Shown here: piece by piece, positions 63,727 through 64,000 of the stretch
Layout of the letters: each line of letters starts with the position of its first letter
How positions within the stretch are numbered: the stretch's first letter is position 1
Assembly: GCF_900155395.1 (NCBI RefSeq)
Contig: NZ_LT699709.1
Span: 83,151 to 147,150, forward strand
Length of the DNA: 64,000 nt
Source: Merdibacter massiliensis
GTDB lineage: Bacteria; Bacillota_I; Bacilli_A; Erysipelotrichales; Erysipelotrichaceae
Reading direction: 5' to 3'
Notes under the pieces: generated by a model
Seen by the model: only the letters and a program-made list of their open reading frames with translations
Databases searched by the model: none
Told to the model about the DNA's origin: nothing
Program-made: the position numbers and the translations under genes

Positions 63727-64000
63727 CAAGGAGTCAACTGGAACAAATATCTTGATCACCCTGCTCACAGAGGGCGTGAAGAATATAATCCCTTCAAGAT
63801 GATCAAAGTCATCCTGTTTGCGTTCATGAATCATATTTATAGTCTAAGAGATATTGAAAAAAGCTGTAGAACGGACATCCGTTTCATGTTCTTGATGCAG
63901 GAGGAAACGCCAAGTCACATGGCATTTCATCGTTTCATCCAAAAGTATTTAAAATATGACATCCAATTCATTTTTAGAGATATATTTGAATCAATTGAGA
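63727..64000 (+). pseudogene. IS1182/IS5-like transposase, N-terminal part, start lost
   Basis: The plus-strand frame is open from 63727 to the window end, after a TAG at 63724-63726. It reads WNKYLDHPAHRGREEYNP, then FKMIKVILFAFMNHIYSLRD and RFMFLMQEETPSHMAFHRF, the N-terminal DUF772 domain of IS1182-type DDE transposases. Full-length members begin 20 to 50 residues earlier with ATG. Here no start codon exists before an internal ATG at 63799, so the 5' end looks deleted. The rest lies outside the window, so it cannot be told whether the remainder is intact. Confidence 0.7.

Overview
The window looks like the chromosome of a low-GC, strictly anaerobic member of the Bacillota, most likely a gut bacterium of the Erysipelotrichales type. 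Evidence for this is the base composition, the strong Shine-Dalgarno sequences, the many PTS systems, the F-type ATPase operon with small atpI/atpZ genes, and the Ech-type hydrogenase. No rRNA or tRNA gene was seen, so the taxon is an inference. No CRISPR array and no phage genes were recognised.

Layout. 1-7 kb: an F1Fo ATP synthase operon on the minus strand (atpZ, I, B, E, F, H, A, G, then D running off the left edge), split between atpG and atpD by an IS110-family element. The c subunit carries the residues of a sodium-binding site. 7.3-9 kb: a small secreted protein with four DxDxDGxCD repeats, an ECF sigma factor and an RsgI-like anti-sigma factor. 9-19 kb: a U32 peptidase, a transglutaminase-like lipoprotein, a patatin, a P1 peptidase, a MATE pump, a transaldolase-like protein, an iron alcohol dehydrogenase and a HAD phosphatase. 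19-26.6 kb: a glucose-family PTS in pieces (EIICB, PRD regulator, EIIA), a PepV-like dipeptidase, a sugar-phosphate epimerase and a short YitT protein. 26.6-31 kb: an SDR oxidoreductase, a second and different IS110 element with a well-formed bridge-RNA-like leader, an MFS gene broken by an in-frame TGA, a flavin-binding protein and a MarR regulator. 31-34.8 kb: beta-glucoside PTS and 6-phospho-beta-glucosidase under a promoter with a cre site in its spacer and two operators of a kind also found near the MarR gene.

34.9-45.6 kb is the energy-conservation centre. hypABFCDE (minus strand) diverge from a six-gene Ech hydrogenase operon (plus strand). The hydrogenase large subunit ends exactly where a maturation protease would cut. 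Ech would oxidise reduced ferredoxin, make H2 and export ions, and the ATP synthase would spend the ion gradient. If both use sodium they form one circuit.

45.9-54 kb: a large LRR/Ig-like surface protein, a GT8 glycosyltransferase, and a heterodimeric ABC exporter. One exporter half carries a one-base frameshift, and the MarR gene ahead of the exporter carries an in-frame stop, so this module looks to be decaying. 54-60 kb: LysR, TetR and YitT genes, then a redox group of two unusual rubredoxin-domain proteins, a rhodanese and a Crp/Fnr regulator. 60-63.6 kb: a TPP riboswitch controls thiXYZ and an overlapping TatD-type hydrolase gene, probably for thiamine-precursor salvage. The right edge holds the 5'-damaged start of an IS1182-like transposase.

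Start codons were chosen by ribosome-binding-site spacing and family N-termini, and often differ from the longest reading frame.
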